Positions 9,401 to 18,819 are shown, counted from the first letter of the stretch. The stretch is DNA of 64,000 bases from Bacteroides luhongzhouii (GCF_009193295.2 NZ_CP059973.1:2728001-2792000), one strand, 5' to 3'. Made by a program: numbers and translations. The notes: generated by a model from the letters alone, not told the origin.

Positions 9401-10763
9401 GGCTCTTTCTCTGCAGGAAACTGATGTAGTTGCTTTCCTGTACGAAATATATTTAAGTTTCAGTGACGTAGCAGAACAGAAGAATATGGATTTCCGCTTT
9501 TTGCCGTCTGTGCCATCCTATAAAATGTTTATTGATAAAGGTAATTTGGATAAGGTGGTGTATAACTTACTTTCAAATGCTTTTAAGTATACTCCTTCGA
9601 GTGGGACAATTCTGTTTTCTGTGAATGTGGATGAGGTGAAGAAGTGTTTATACATTCAGGTAGCGGATACCGGAGTAGGTATTCCTAAAGAAAAGCAGGG
9701 AGAATTGTTTAAACGTTTCATGCAAAGTAGTTTCTCCGGAGATAGCATTGGAGTAGGGTTGCATTTGAGCTATGAATTGGTGCAGGTGCATAAGGGAACT
9801 ATTGAATATAAAGATAATGAAGGGGGAGGTTCCGTATTTACGGTATGTATCCCGACTGATAAAACTGTTTATTCGGAAAAAGACTTCCTGGTTCCCGGCA
9901 ATGTCCTGCTGGAAGAAGCGAATATGCAGACTCACCATTTGCAGCAACTTTCAGAAGAATGTCAGGAACATGAAAAGGCGGTAACTGCATCGAGAAGACA
10001 TAAAATATTAGTCATTGAAGACGATAATGATATTCGTGGGTTCCTGCGGGAAGAGCTTAGTGTTTATTTTGAAGTAGAAGTGGCTGCGGATGGAATATCC
10101 GGATTTGAAAAGGCATGTAATTATGACGCAGACTTGATTATCTGCGATGTATTGATGCCCGGAATGACCGGTTTTGAAGTGACAAAGAAATTGAAAACGG
10201 AATTTGCGACAAGTCATATTCCTATTATTCTGCTGACTGCCTTGACTTCACCGGATAAACATTTGGAAGGACTTGAAGCCGGAGCGGACGTTTATGTTGC
10301 AAAGCCATTTAGTTTTAAGCTTTTGCTTGCGCAGGTGTTCCGGCTGATAGAGCAATGCGAAAAGTTGCGGAAGAAATTTTCCAGTGAACCGGGGGTAGTA
10401 CGTCCTGCTTTATGTAACACGGACCGGGATAAGGAGTTTGCAGATCAGTTGGTGGCTGTGGTGGAAAAGATTTATTCTCAATACAACATTTCTATTGATG
10501 AATTTGCGCAAATGATGGGGATGGGACGAACTGTATTTTATAAGAAATTGCGTGGAGTGACCGGATACTCACCTAATGAATATTTGCGTGTCGTACGAAT
10601 GAAGAAGGCTGCCGAACTGTTTTTGACTGAAAGAAATCTGACTGTTGCCGAAGTTTCTTATAAAGTGGGTATTAACGATCCTCTTTATTTTAGTAAATGT
10701 TTTAAAGCGCAGTTTGGAGTATCTCCTTCGGCTTATCAAAGAGGGGAGAGAAGTAAAACGTAG
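6477..10763 (+). CDS. Hybrid two-component system sensor/regulator (HTCS)
   Basis: From the ATG at 6477 the protein has 1428 residues and begins with a good signal peptide (MKYKLLYLFVLFSFSIS). The frame could extend 31 residues upstream, but that stretch is not signal-like and contains the promoter box. Domains in order: many Reg_prop repeats (GLWIGT-like blades) forming a periplasmic propeller sensor to about 745; a Y_Y_Y domain to about 860; one membrane span near 868-888; HisKA with phospho-acceptor His917 in NISHEFRTPL; HATPase; a receiver domain with Asp1224 in IICDVLMPG; and a C-terminal AraC-type HTH. HTCS proteins sense oligosaccharides and activate nearby polysaccharide-utilisation genes. 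Here the adjacent GH105 and the GH43/GH28 genes suggest a pectin or rhamnogalacturonan ligand; that is inference. Confidence 0.93.
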   Translation: MKYKLLYLFVLFSFSISNLYADIELSSKQMRTSDGLPSNSVRCMFQDSKGFLWLGTLDGLTRYDGNTFLTYQLETGKHDQISLADNRIKHVVEDKNGFLWIKTVPELFSCYDLQKACFVDFTGTGNDGENYSEIFMSSNGDVWLWHRGNGVRQIVCEDDRTMTSVKFRAKFGNLPDDRIKFINEDSSGRIWIGTMQGLASVYKGKVEFIDRKLNFSSSFPHGEDMYFLTKSGDVYRCVNGSKKIDCLASLSAIADNTSVSTHSLIKDKWVIFTSSEGVYEFDFQNFQITPCRELKINNGKVIHDNYGDCWAYNNTGRIYYINSKSGEIKDFQLIPEEKMKYIDYERYHVVRDDRGIVWISTYGNGLFTYDIQEDQLEHFVSEGKNAGPIGSDFLLCLMKDRTGGIWVSSEYSGLSHISISNKGITHVYPESPDVFDRSNTIRLLTKMSNGDIWVGTRRGGLYNYDSHLKTKIDNHYLPYNIYAISEDSQENIWIGTRGDGLKIGDTWYKTDPSNPFALSHSNIYSILRDKKDRMWVGTFGGGLDQAESTEKGQYKFRRFFQGKKYGLRIVRVMAEDEKGMIWMGTSEGICIFHPDSLIANEDNYHLFSYTDGNFCSNEIRCLFRDSKGRMWVGTSGAGLNLCELSDDCQSLKYTHYGIAEGLVNNMVQSILEDHSGQLWIATEYGISRFNPNSHSFENYFFSSYTLGNVYSENSACMGADGKLIFGTNYGLTIIDPKKIPTERLFSPIVITGLSVNGIQVKPNMPGSPLQESLAYSDKITLKYFQNSFMLDFSTLDYSDNGQIKYMYWLENYDKGWNVPSSLSFATYKYLEPGTYIFHVKYCDGAGIWNDTETTLKIVIVPPFWKTNWAMLGYFILMLIALYFTYRIIFNFNRLRNRINVEKQLTEYKLVFFTNISHEFRTPLTLIQGALEKMYRTDDIPQALLHPLKVMDKSTQRMLRLINQLLEFRKMQNNKLALSLQETDVVAFLYEIYLSFSDVAEQKNMDFRFLPSVPSYKMFIDKGNLDKVVYNLLSNAFKYTPSSGTILFSVNVDEVKKCLYIQVADTGVGIPKEKQGELFKRFMQSSFSGDSIGVGLHLSYELVQVHKGTIEYKDNEGGGSVFTVCIPTDKTVYSEKDFLVPGNVLLEEANMQTHHLQQLSEECQEHEKAVTASRRHKILVIEDDNDIRGFLREELSVYFEVEVAADGISGFEKACNYDADLIICDVLMPGMTGFEVTKKLKTEFATSHIPIILLTALTSPDKHLEGLEAGADVYVAKPFSFKLLLAQVFRLIEQCEKLRKKFSSEPGVVRPALCNTDRDKEFADQLVAVVEKIYSQYNISIDEFAQMMGMGRTVFYKKLRGVTGYSPNEYLRVVRMKKAAELFLTERNLTVAEVSYKVGINDPLYFSKCFKAQFGVSPSAYQRGERSKT

Positions 10764-10774
10764 TATATATTTAC

Positions 10775-10811
10775 CTTGAATCCGGTTTGTGAAGGATAGA
10801 CCGGATTCAAG
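10775..10811. terminator. Bidirectional terminator between HTCS and GH105
   Basis: Perfect 12-base arms (10775-10786 and 10800-10811) with a 13-base loop sit between the convergent ends of the HTCS and GH105 genes. There is little T-run on either side, so efficiency is uncertain. Confidence 0.6.
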
Positions 10812-10828
10812 ATAAGTATGTTTATCAG

Positions 10829-11968
10829 TTACATATTGAGGTCTAATTTATAGATTTCACTTCCGGCAAGAAGGAAACATCCTGTTCCGAAATCCTCAAA
10901 ATCAGGAACTTTGTCGTATGTGACAGGTTGACTGTCTTTCGGTTCTTTGCCAGTTCCCTGTACATAACCAAGAAAACCATTCGGGTGAACTGCATCCTTC
11001 ACCATAGCATTCCATGCTTTTATGATTACAGGCAGATAGGTCTTTTTATCTAATAGGCCGTTGCGTACGCCCCAAGCCATACCATATACGAAAAGAGCTG
11101 TGCCGGAAGTCTCTTTGCCTCCAAAGTTTGACGGATCGTGGAGGCTGACATTCCAAAAGCCATCTTCGCGCTGGCATTGTTTCAGTGCTTTACTCATAGT
11201 CATAAAATCATTGATGTAATCCTGATGATGCTTTTCATTAGAGGGGATTTCATTCATAACTCGAACCAAAGCTGCATATACCCATCCGTTACCACGGCTC
11301 CAATAACAGTTTTTGCCATTCGGCTCTTTGTATGGAGGATCGAAATTATGGTCTCTCCACCACAAACCTTCTTTGACATTGAACATCCCGTTCTCTCCGT
11401 GCTTATTACGGGTATATTCGTACATATCCCACATCTTGTCGAAGTATTTCTGTTCACCTGTAAGTTTTCCCATTTTGGCAAATATAGGCATCCCCATCTG
11501 GATAGCATCTATCCACCACCAGTCGTTTACTTGTGGAGTGTTGACCAGCATATCCATATTGGCTTTCGTTTTCCGTATTTTCTCAGGATCGGGGCAAATG
11601 TTGTATAAATCGAGATAAATTTGGCTGGCGCAGTAATTATCTGCATTACGGGTGGTTGTCCCACGGTGGAAGCCCCACTGGTGGTAATCCGCCCATTCTT
11701 TGGCGTAGAGATAATATTCGTCTGCGGGATAGATGGAGTAGAGCGCCATTAAGCCTTCGTAATATACACTTCGTGTCCAGATATTACTGGGGCGAACTAC
11801 TTTTTTCACAAAAGAAGGAGTGCGATAATCGGCATATTTCTTCATGAAATAGTTGTTCACCTGAAGGGTTACTTTCAGAATTTCTTTTTTATCGGGAGCT
11901 GTTTGTGCTTTTATGTTCCCGTAACTCAATATTATTCCTGCAAAAAATAGTATAAGATGCTTTTTCAT
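10829..11968 (-). CDS. GH105 unsaturated rhamnogalacturonyl hydrolase
   Basis: From the ATG at 11966-11968 the protein has 379 residues with a signal peptide (MKKHLILFF... ending IKAQ). A longer frame adds 14 unlikely residues. The (alpha/alpha)6-barrel family GH105/GH88 is recognised from WTRSVYYEGLMALY, the RNADNY segment, Asp154 in WWWIDAIQMGMP (position of the catalytic Asp of YteR) and YWSRGNGW. The enzyme removes the 4,5-unsaturated galacturonic acid left at the non-reducing end by pectate or rhamnogalacturonan lyases, probably in the periplasm. It converges on the HTCS gene and belongs functionally with GH43 and GH28 further along. It has its own -7 box upstream. Confidence 0.9.
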   Translation of the reverse strand: MKKHLILFFAGIILSYGNIKAQTAPDKKEILKVTLQVNNYFMKKYADYRTPSFVKKVVRPSNIWTRSVYYEGLMALYSIYPADEYYLYAKEWADYHQWGFHRGTTTRNADNYCASQIYLDLYNICPDPEKIRKTKANMDMLVNTPQVNDWWWIDAIQMGMPIFAKMGKLTGEQKYFDKMWDMYEYTRNKHGENGMFNVKEGLWWRDHNFDPPYKEPNGKNCYWSRGNGWVYAALVRVMNEIPSNEKHHQDYINDFMTMSKALKQCQREDGFWNVSLHDPSNFGGKETSGTALFVYGMAWGVRNGLLDKKTYLPVIIKAWNAMVKDAVHPNGFLGYVQGTGKEPKDSQPVTYDKVPDFEDFGTGCFLLAGSEIYKLDLNM

Positions 11969-12011
11969 TTTATAATAAATTAGATTACTATTGTTCTTAG
12001 ATTGAGGCACA

Positions 12012-12019
12012 CAAAAGTA
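12012..12019 (-). promoter_or_regulatory. -7 promoter box of the GH105 gene
   Basis: On the minus strand this reads TACTTTTG, a TAnnTTTG match, 43 bases upstream of the ATG ending at 11968. Confidence 0.5.
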
Positions 12020-12096
12020 AGCCTTTCTTTACCTGTTGCAAAGAAAATGCATTGTAAGGAAAGTAATATTGAAATTTGTACGGAAAATATGTAATA

Positions 12097-12759
12097 TTAG
12101 ACTTTATCAGCCGAGATGAGGCGTTTTATCTCTTCTGCAGTCTCCGTGATGTATTGAGGCGCAAATTCTTCCAGTTCTGTGCGTGGTCGAAATCCCCATG
12201 TCACTCCGCAAGCGGTTACACCGGCATTGGCTGCTGTTTGCATATCTACACCGGAATCGCCTACATAAAGAACATCTTCTTTTCGTACATTGGCAAGTTT
12301 TAATATATCAAGAACGACTGTCGGGTCGGGCTTGACATTCACTCCTTCCCGCTGCCCGAAAACAGCAGTAAAGCGGATTTCCGGGAAATAATGAGCAACG
12401 AGTTTCTCGGTAGCAGCCTGATATTTGTTGGAAGCTACGGCAATCTGAATACCTGCGGATTGCAGATACGACAATAACGCTGAAATACCCGGATAGGGAC
12501 AACTATCGTCTGCATTGTGAATATCATAATAAGGAATAAACTCGTTGCGAACGCGGAGCACATTTTCTTCCGTCTTTTCCCCTTCGGGTAATGCACGTTC
12601 AAAGAGTTTGTTGATGCCGTTTCCTACCATGAAATTATACTTTTCTATTTCGTGTGTAGGATAGCCTAATTTATTTAAAGCGTAATTTGTACTGTGGGCA
12701 AGGTCGGCGATGGTATTCAGCAATGTTCCATCCAAGTCAAATATAATTAGTTTCTTCAT
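12097..12759 (-). CDS. gph: HAD-superfamily phosphatase, phosphoglycolate phosphatase-like
   Basis: A 220-residue protein with the HAD signature at the N-terminus (IIFDLDGTLLNT, nucleophile Asp8 and acid Asp10), a four-helix cap, the Ser/Thr motif II region (AVASNKY), Lys in NVKPDP and motif IV (VLYVGDSGVDMQTAANAG). Length and order fit the Gph/PGP subgroup, cytosolic phosphatases that hydrolyse 2-phosphoglycolate or related small phosphates; the true substrate cannot be read from sequence. It lies between GH105 and the efflux operon, with its own -7 box, so it is probably unrelated to either. Confidence 0.82.
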   Translation of the reverse strand: MKKLIIFDLDGTLLNTIADLAHSTNYALNKLGYPTHEIEKYNFMVGNGINKLFERALPEGEKTEENVLRVRNEFIPYYDIHNADDSCPYPGISALLSYLQSAGIQIAVASNKYQAATEKLVAHYFPEIRFTAVFGQREGVNVKPDPTVVLDILKLANVRKEDVLYVGDSGVDMQTAANAGVTACGVTWGFRPRTELEEFAPQYITETAEEIKRLISADKV

Positions 12760-12803
12760 TCTTACTGTATCTTATTGTTCTCCTTTAATCTCTTTTACCG
12801 ATA

Positions 12804-12811
12804 CAAAAATA
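12804..12811 (-). promoter_or_regulatory. -7 promoter box of the HAD phosphatase gene
   Basis: The minus strand reads TATTTTTG (TAnnTTTG), 44 bases upstream of the start codon. It lies just beyond the efflux operon terminator, so transcription can restart here. Confidence 0.5.
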
Positions 12812-12823
12812 GGTAAAAAAGAT

Positions 12824-12875
12824 AAGATAGAGAAATCCTTATCCTGTATGCTGGATTTTTAACTTTCTCTATCTT
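12824..12875 (-). terminator. Intrinsic terminator of the RND efflux operon
   Basis: Perfect 12-base arms (12824-12835 and 12864-12875) are followed on the minus strand by an ATC then a six-T run. It lies 39 bases after the stop of the outer-membrane channel gene, the last gene of the operon. Confidence 0.75.
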
Positions 12876-12913
12876 CTTGACTGTTGTTTATCCTGAAGAG
12901 ATGGTTCCGGCAG

Positions 12914-14287
12914 TTAATTTACTCCTCCGCCGAGAGCATGATACAGGTGTATGACGCCTTGTATCTTGCTGATTTGGTCTTGTGCCAGTGTTAGTCGGGC
13001 ATTGAGCAACGACTGCTGGGCTGTGAGCACCTCTAGGTAATTGGCAGAAGTGTAACGTACCAATAGCTGTGTCTTTTCCGTGGCGGCTTTGAGGTCGGTT
13101 ATCTGTTGAAGATCAAGGCGAATACGTTTATCGGAAGTCTGCCATTCGGTAAGGGCGTCGTTTACCTCGTTCCCTGCATTCAGCAGAGATTGTTCAAAAC
13201 GCAGGCAGGCTTCTTCCTGTCGGGCACGGGCTATTTTCAGGTTGGCGATGTTCGTTCCTTTATTAAATAGCGGGGCAGTGAGCTGGGCGATGACATTGGA
13301 AAGCCATTTTCCTGGATTGAGAATGGTGCCGCCACCATTGTTTGTCCAGCCGAGTGTGCCGGAGAGTGTAAGGTTCGGATAGAAGGCGGAACGGGCGGCG
13401 TTGGTGGCATAGAAGGCTTCGGACAAGGCCGCTTCTGCCTGTCGTACATCAGGGCGGTTGGATAATAGTTGGAGAGGCAGACCGAGGAAGATATTGTCGG
13501 AGAACTCTTGTTCATTCAGTATGCCACGTTCGATGGTGTGAGCAGGTTCTTTCAGTAAGGCAGAGAGGCTGTTTTCTGTTTCGCTGATGTTTCTGCCGAT
13601 TGAGAGTATCTGAGCATCAAGTGCTGTGCGGTTGGCTCGAGCTTGATGTATTGCCACATCATTAGTTCGTCCGGCTTTTGATAATGCTTCTAGGGTGGCA
13701 ATCGTTTCATCCCAGTTTGCCAGAGTTTGTTCGGATATAGCAAGCTGGGTATCGAGCATCAACAGTGTGTAGTAGCTTTCGGCGATGGTTGCTACCAATT
13801 GCGTCTGCACAGCTTGTGCATAAATGCAACTTTGTTCGAGTGCTGCGATTGCTCCACGTTTGGCGTTGGTTACTTTCCCGAAAATATCTACTTCCCATGT
13901 AGCAGCGATTCCTAAGTTATATGTTTTTTTTGTTTCACCGTTGTAACGACTGACGCCGGCTTGCGGTGTCAGACTGACGGAGGGCAGATATGACAGGCGG
14001 GCATTCGTTAATATGGCTTGCGATTCCTCTATTTGCAGGCGGGCAATGTTCAAATCAGTGTTTCGTTTAAGCCCGGTGGTTATCAGAGTTTGCAGATGCG
14101 GGTCAGTGAAAAGTTCGCGCCAGAGTTTTGTTGCCATCGTAGTACTGTCTGCCGATTGTACCGGCATCCGGTAGAGGCTGTCTGTATTTATGTCTGTTTC
14201 CGGGCGGGAGTACCGGTTGTATATGCCGCATCCGCTCAACAAGTAGGAGGCAGCGAGAAGCATTCCTATATAATATTTTCTTTTCAT
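12914..14287 (-). CDS. Outer-membrane efflux channel lipoprotein (NodT/OprM family)
   Basis: A 457-residue lipoprotein: signal peptide ending in the lipobox LLSGC (Cys20), then two homologous outer-membrane efflux protein repeats with the typical helical pattern, for example LNIARLQIEESQAIL and PDVRQAEAALSEAFYATNAARSAFYPNLTLSG. It should form the TolC-like trimeric duct of a tripartite pump. It is the last gene of the operon, 46 bases after the RND transporter, and its 3' end is followed by a strong hairpin terminator. Confidence 0.9.
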   Translation of the reverse strand: MKRKYYIGMLLAASYLLSGCGIYNRYSRPETDINTDSLYRMPVQSADSTTMATKLWRELFTDPHLQTLITTGLKRNTDLNIARLQIEESQAILTNARLSYLPSVSLTPQAGVSRYNGETKKTYNLGIAATWEVDIFGKVTNAKRGAIAALEQSCIYAQAVQTQLVATIAESYYTLLMLDTQLAISEQTLANWDETIATLEALSKAGRTNDVAIHQARANRTALDAQILSIGRNISETENSLSALLKEPAHTIERGILNEQEFSDNIFLGLPLQLLSNRPDVRQAEAALSEAFYATNAARSAFYPNLTLSGTLGWTNNGGGTILNPGKWLSNVIAQLTAPLFNKGTNIANLKIARARQEEACLRFEQSLLNAGNEVNDALTEWQTSDKRIRLDLQQITDLKAATEKTQLLVRYTSANYLEVLTAQQSLLNARLTLAQDQISKIQGVIHLYHALGGGVN

Positions 14288-14333
14288 GTCTCAATTCTTA
14301 CAATTATTTATCAATTGCATAATCTGATGGTAA

Positions 14334-17300
14334 TTATAATTCTTTACGTCCGGGGAGGAAACGTTCCTGTATGTATTGGCAAAGGATGAACAGTGAGGGT
14401 ACGACAAAAAGTAGTGCTACTGTGCCCAGTAGCATACCACCTACGGTTCCCACACCTACCGAAATGTTACCGTTGGCCCCCACACCTTGTGCGAACATCA
14501 GCGGCAGCATACCGAAGACCATTGTCAATGAGGTCATCAGGATGGGACGCAGACGGGCTTTGGCGGCAGACATAGCGGCGGTGGTGATGCTCATGCCTTG
14601 ATGGCGGCGGTCGGAAGCATACTCTGTGAGCAGGATGGCTGTTTTGGAGAGCAGACCAATGAGCATAATCAGTCCTGTCTGCATATAGATGTTGTTTTCC
14701 AGTCCCCATAGTTTGGCAAAGAGGAAACTTCCCATCAGGCCAAAGGGAACGGAGAGAATAACGGCAAACGGAATGAGCAGGCTTTCGTAGAGTGCACAAA
14801 GAATGAGGTAGATAAAGACGATGCAGACGATGAACACCAGTGTCGTTGTGTTGCCTGTTGCTGCCTCCTCGCGTGTCATGCCGCCGAACTCGTAGCCATA
14901 GCCTTCGGGCAGGGAAGTACGGGCTACTTCTTCAATCGCTTTGATAGCCTGTCCCGAACTGTAACCGTCGGCAGGAGCACCGTAAACGGTAATGGCGGAG
15001 AAAAGGTTGAAACGTGAAAGACTTTCCGACCCATATACTCGTGTGAGTGTGAGATACTGTGTGACGGGGGACATTTCGCCGTTGGCATTACGTACATAGA
15101 TATTGTTCAGTGCTTCGGTGTCCAAGCGGTATTCGGGTGAAGCTTGCACCATCACACGGTATAGTTTCGTAAATCGGTTCAAGTTGGACGAATAGCTGCC
15201 TCCTATATAGCCTGAAAGCGTGCTAAGCACATCAGTCGGCGATATACCGTTGCGTTTACACAGGGCGGCATCCACTTCTACTATGAACTGTGGGTACTTC
15301 GTGTCGAACGTTGTGTAGGCACGTGATATTTCAGGTCGACGGTTCATTGCATCGATAAAAGCACGTGTGTATGTCAACAAATCTTCCATGCTACTCCCTT
15401 TTTTGTCTTGCACATATAGTTCAAAACCATCGCTCATGCCATAGCCCGAAATCATAGGACTGGTGGAGACGCGGATCTGTGCTGCCTTGATAGCATCGGT
15501 ACGGTGGTATATTTCTTTCATGACGGAGTTTACGTCATCGCCTTCTTTCGTGCGTTCGCTCCAGTTCTTCAAGCGGATGGTGAATGAACCGGCAGAGGCG
15601 GATTGGTTATGGCGAGCATCTTTCCCTGTGACGCGTGAGTATATTTTGATTTGAGGAATATCATGTATGGCTGCTTCAATTTCGTCCATGATACGCTCCG
15701 TTTCCTCCAGATTGCTGCCGGGGGCGGTTTGAACGTTCACGTTGATAGTGCCCATATCCTCTTGAGGCACAAGTCCCGTTTTAGTGGTATGCATTAGCAC
15801 GACCAGTGCCACGCATGCCACCATGATGCTGCCTACGGCAATACCTTTGTGACGGAACAGAAAAGAAACACCTCTCATATATTTTTGTTGCACATGGCGG
15901 AATGAGCGGTCGAAGGCGTAATGGAAACGGTCGGAGAAACCAGGCTTTCCGTCGTTCTCCATGCTTACACGCGGACGCATAATCAGGGCGCAGAGGGCTG
16001 GACTGAGCGTCATGGCATTGAGTAGCGAGATCGCAACAGCGACCGCCATTGTCAATCCGAATTGTGTGTAGAATACTCCTGTCGTCCCACCCATGAAACT
16101 TACGGGGATGAATACTGCCATAAAGACAATGGTCGTGGTTATCAGTGCTGAAGTTAGTCCGCTCATGGCATCCACTGTGGCGTGGTAGGCAGTGGTGTAA
16201 CCTTCGTCAAACCGTGCCTGTACGGCTTCCACTACAACGATGCTATCGTCTACTACTGTACCTATAACTAACACGAGGGCAAAAAGTGTCAGCAGGTTCA
16301 GGCTGAATCCTACAACATAGATAAAAGCGAATGTTCCTACCAGTGATACAATGATGGCGAGTGAGGGAATGAGGGTTGCCCGCAAATCGTGCAGGAAGAG
16401 ATAGACCACCAGCACTACCAGAACAATGGCGACAAATAGTGTTTCCACTACATTGGCGATAGAGGCATCGAGAAAGTCCTTTGTGCTCGTAATGTCGGTC
16501 AGTATCATGCCTTTGGGCAAGGAGGCGGAGATGTCCGCGGTTACATCGTCAATTTCCTTGATGATTTCATTGGCATTTGAACCGGAGGTCTGTGCCATCA
16601 TGCAGTTAGCTCCCGGATGTCCGCTTGTCTGGCTGAGCATGGCATAGTTCTCCGCGCCGAGTTCGATACGTGCCACGTCTTTCAGGCGTAGTACTTCGCC
16701 GTTAGGCAGAGAGCGAATGACCATATTCTCGTAGTCTGTCTCGTCCTCATAGCGTCCCCTGTATTTCAGTACATACTGGAACGTGTTTGCCGACTCTGAA
16801 CCGAGCGTGCCCGTAGGCGACTCCACGTTTTGCTCGCCCAGCACTGTTGCGATGTCCGAGGGCATCAGACCGTATTGGGCCATTTGTAACGGATCAAGCC
16901 AGATGCGCAACGAGTAGCTGGCTCCCCAGATATTCACGTCACCTACACCGGCGATACGAGACAGGCGCGGTTCGATATTGATTTTCATGTAGTTTGTCAG
17001 GAAGTTGGCATCGTAGCTATCGTCCGGTGAGTAGAGCGACAAGGCTTTCAGCGAGTTGCTCTGACGTTTGCGTACGGTGATACCTGACTTTGTGACTTCT
17101 GCCGGAAGTAATCCTTGTGCTGATGCTACCCGGTTTTGTACGTTCACTACTGACATGTCGGGGTCAGTACCCTGGCGAAAATAGACACTGATGGAAGCTG
17201 AGCCGGTATTGGTGGCGGTGGAAGTCATGTACATCATATTCTCCACACCGTTCAATTGTTCTTCAAGTGGTGTGATTACACTCTTCATCACTGTTTCAGC

Positions 17301-17462
17301 ATTGGCTCCGGTATAGGTGGCGGAGACACGCACTGTGGGTGGTGCAATGTCGGGAAACTGCTCTACCGGCAACTGACTCAGTCCGATAAGTCCAACGATG
17401 ATGATAGCTACGGAAATGACACCCGAAAGTATCGGGCGGTCGATGAAAGTCTTGACGGTCAT
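14334..17462 (-). CDS. RND-family (AcrB/HAE1-type) efflux transporter
   Basis: A 1042-residue protein of the usual length for the family. The start (MTVKTFIDRPILSGV) and first helix are characteristic. The TM4 motif IGTVVDDSIVVVEAV carries the paired aspartates of the proton relay. GLVPQEDMG and the second half (IMLIGLLSKTAILLTEYA) are also typical of HAE1 transporters. It should be an inner-membrane, proton-driven pump exporting hydrophobic compounds such as bile salts, drugs or dyes; the substrate is not known. It is translated three bases after the membrane-fusion gene, which indicates an operon. Confidence 0.95.
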   Translation of the reverse strand: MTVKTFIDRPILSGVISVAIIIVGLIGLSQLPVEQFPDIAPPTVRVSATYTGANAETVMKSVITPLEEQLNGVENMMYMTSTATNTGSASISVYFRQGTDPDMSVVNVQNRVASAQGLLPAEVTKSGITVRKRQSNSLKALSLYSPDDSYDANFLTNYMKINIEPRLSRIAGVGDVNIWGASYSLRIWLDPLQMAQYGLMPSDIATVLGEQNVESPTGTLGSESANTFQYVLKYRGRYEDETDYENMVIRSLPNGEVLRLKDVARIELGAENYAMLSQTSGHPGANCMMAQTSGSNANEIIKEIDDVTADISASLPKGMILTDITSTKDFLDASIANVVETLFVAIVLVVLVVYLFLHDLRATLIPSLAIIVSLVGTFAFIYVVGFSLNLLTLFALVLVIGTVVDDSIVVVEAVQARFDEGYTTAYHATVDAMSGLTSALITTTIVFMAVFIPVSFMGGTTGVFYTQFGLTMAVAVAISLLNAMTLSPALCALIMRPRVSMENDGKPGFSDRFHYAFDRSFRHVQQKYMRGVSFLFRHKGIAVGSIMVACVALVVLMHTTKTGLVPQEDMGTINVNVQTAPGSNLEETERIMDEIEAAIHDIPQIKIYSRVTGKDARHNQSASAGSFTIRLKNWSERTKEGDDVNSVMKEIYHRTDAIKAAQIRVSTSPMISGYGMSDGFELYVQDKKGSSMEDLLTYTRAFIDAMNRRPEISRAYTTFDTKYPQFIVEVDAALCKRNGISPTDVLSTLSGYIGGSYSSNLNRFTKLYRVMVQASPEYRLDTEALNNIYVRNANGEMSPVTQYLTLTRVYGSESLSRFNLFSAITVYGAPADGYSSGQAIKAIEEVARTSLPEGYGYEFGGMTREEAATGNTTTLVFIVCIVFIYLILCALYESLLIPFAVILSVPFGLMGSFLFAKLWGLENNIYMQTGLIMLIGLLSKTAILLTEYASDRRHQGMSITTAAMSAAKARLRPILMTSLTMVFGMLPLMFAQGVGANGNISVGVGTVGGMLLGTVALLFVVPSLFILCQYIQERFLPGRKEL

Positions 17463-17465
17463 GAT

Positions 17466-18569
17466 TTACTCCTTTCCGTTTTGGGGATTGACAATTGCGC
17501 CTTCACGTACTAGGCCGGCACCTTCGGCAATGATCACGTCTCCTTGCTGCAAGCCTGTTTCCACTACATACTCTATGCCGTTGTTCAGCCGGAAGACAGT
17601 AATGGGGGTGGCCTGTGCCTTACCGTCGACAACTTTGTAGACAAAGATGCGGTTCTGTAATTCATAGGTGGCTCCCTGTGGAATGACGATGCAATTCTCC
17701 CTTATGTTCGGTAGGATGACCGTTCCACTGCCACCATCGCGAAGCAGGTTTTTTCCGTTCGGGAAATCGGCACGGAGTGTTACAGCTCCAGTTCCACTGC
17801 TGACTATGCCACTTACGGCACTGATGCGCCCTTTCTCTGCATACATCTTGCCACTAGCCATGCGTAATTCTACTTCAGGCATTTGCTTGATGAATTTGTC
17901 GAGTGAACCATACTCTTCTATTAGAGCAATTACTTGACTCTCGGTGAGCGAGAAATAAGCATACATTTGGCTGTTATCCGAAACTGTGACGAGGGGTTCG
18001 GCGATGTTGCTGTTCACCAATGCTCCTATACGATAAGCAATCATACCTGTCACACCGTTTACGGGGCTTTTCACCTCTGTATAAGAAAGGTTGTTGCGAG
18101 CGTTTACCTCTTGCGCACGTACCTGAGCGAGTGTGGCTTCGGCGGCAGCAAGATCGTTGCGGGCGGTGCTGAGGTCGTAATCTTGTACTACGTTCTTTTC
18201 GCGTAATACTTTTGTGCTTTCCATGTTCAATTGAGCGGTAGCAAGCCGTGCTTCGGCACTTTTCACGTTGGCTTCTGCTTCTGCCAGTGCTGCACGATAA
18301 GGCACTTGGTCGATGATGAACAGTACTTGTCCACGATGTACGTTTTCACCTTCACTAATGCAGATGTGTGTGATGAGTCCGTTCACTTGCGGGCGTATCT
18401 CTACTACTTGTTGTCCGGCAAGTGTAGCGGTGTATTCAGACAGCAGTGTCCGGTCTTCTCGTTTTACAGTCATAGTTTTGTAGTTCGCACTCTCTTGTGT
18501 AGCCGGTGATTGGTGGCAGGCGCACAGTGTCAGCCCCACAAACAGGGCTGGAAGCATTCTCTTTTTCAT
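17466..18569 (-). CDS. Membrane-fusion (AcrA-like) periplasmic adaptor lipoprotein
   Basis: A 367-residue lipoprotein with a signal peptide ending LCAC (Cys18). It has the split biotinyl/lipoyl domain (VRPQVNGLITHICISEGENVHRGQVL and its partner SPVNGVTGMIAYRIGALV), an alpha-hairpin of coiled-coil type between them (about 95-150), and the C-terminal beta-barrel and membrane-proximal domains. It links the RND pump to the outer-membrane channel. It is the first gene of the three-gene operon, with a -7 box upstream and the divergent esterase gene beyond it. Confidence 0.93.
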   Translation of the reverse strand: MKKRMLPALFVGLTLCACHQSPATQESANYKTMTVKREDRTLLSEYTATLAGQQVVEIRPQVNGLITHICISEGENVHRGQVLFIIDQVPYRAALAEAEANVKSAEARLATAQLNMESTKVLREKNVVQDYDLSTARNDLAAAEATLAQVRAQEVNARNNLSYTEVKSPVNGVTGMIAYRIGALVNSNIAEPLVTVSDNSQMYAYFSLTESQVIALIEEYGSLDKFIKQMPEVELRMASGKMYAEKGRISAVSGIVSSGTGAVTLRADFPNGKNLLRDGGSGTVILPNIRENCIVIPQGATYELQNRIFVYKVVDGKAQATPITVFRLNNGIEYVVETGLQQGDVIIAEGAGLVREGAIVNPQNGKE

Positions 18570-18616
18570 ATTCTCTGATATATCCGTTTCTTATTTGGGT
18601 TTCTATATGTCAGACA

Positions 18617-18624
18617 CAAAAGTA
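18617..18624 (-). promoter_or_regulatory. -7 promoter box of the RND efflux operon
   Basis: The minus strand reads TACTTTTG, 47 bases before the adaptor ATG. The 18570-18860 gap is a divergent promoter region. Confidence 0.5.
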
Positions 18625-18819
18625 AGGAAACAGAGTGGGCTGTGCTGTATATAAATAAGGATGTGGGGGTAAACGGTGAAAATGTGGGGACGAATGGCTT
18701 GATTTCGGGGGCAGACATCTTCCTGCAGAGTCCTCTTTCTGCAGAAAAAGGTGTATCTTTGCATAAGATAAGTTGCGCCTTGGCAATTTGAAGTAAGTTT
18801 CGTTGCGTTTGGTTCACAT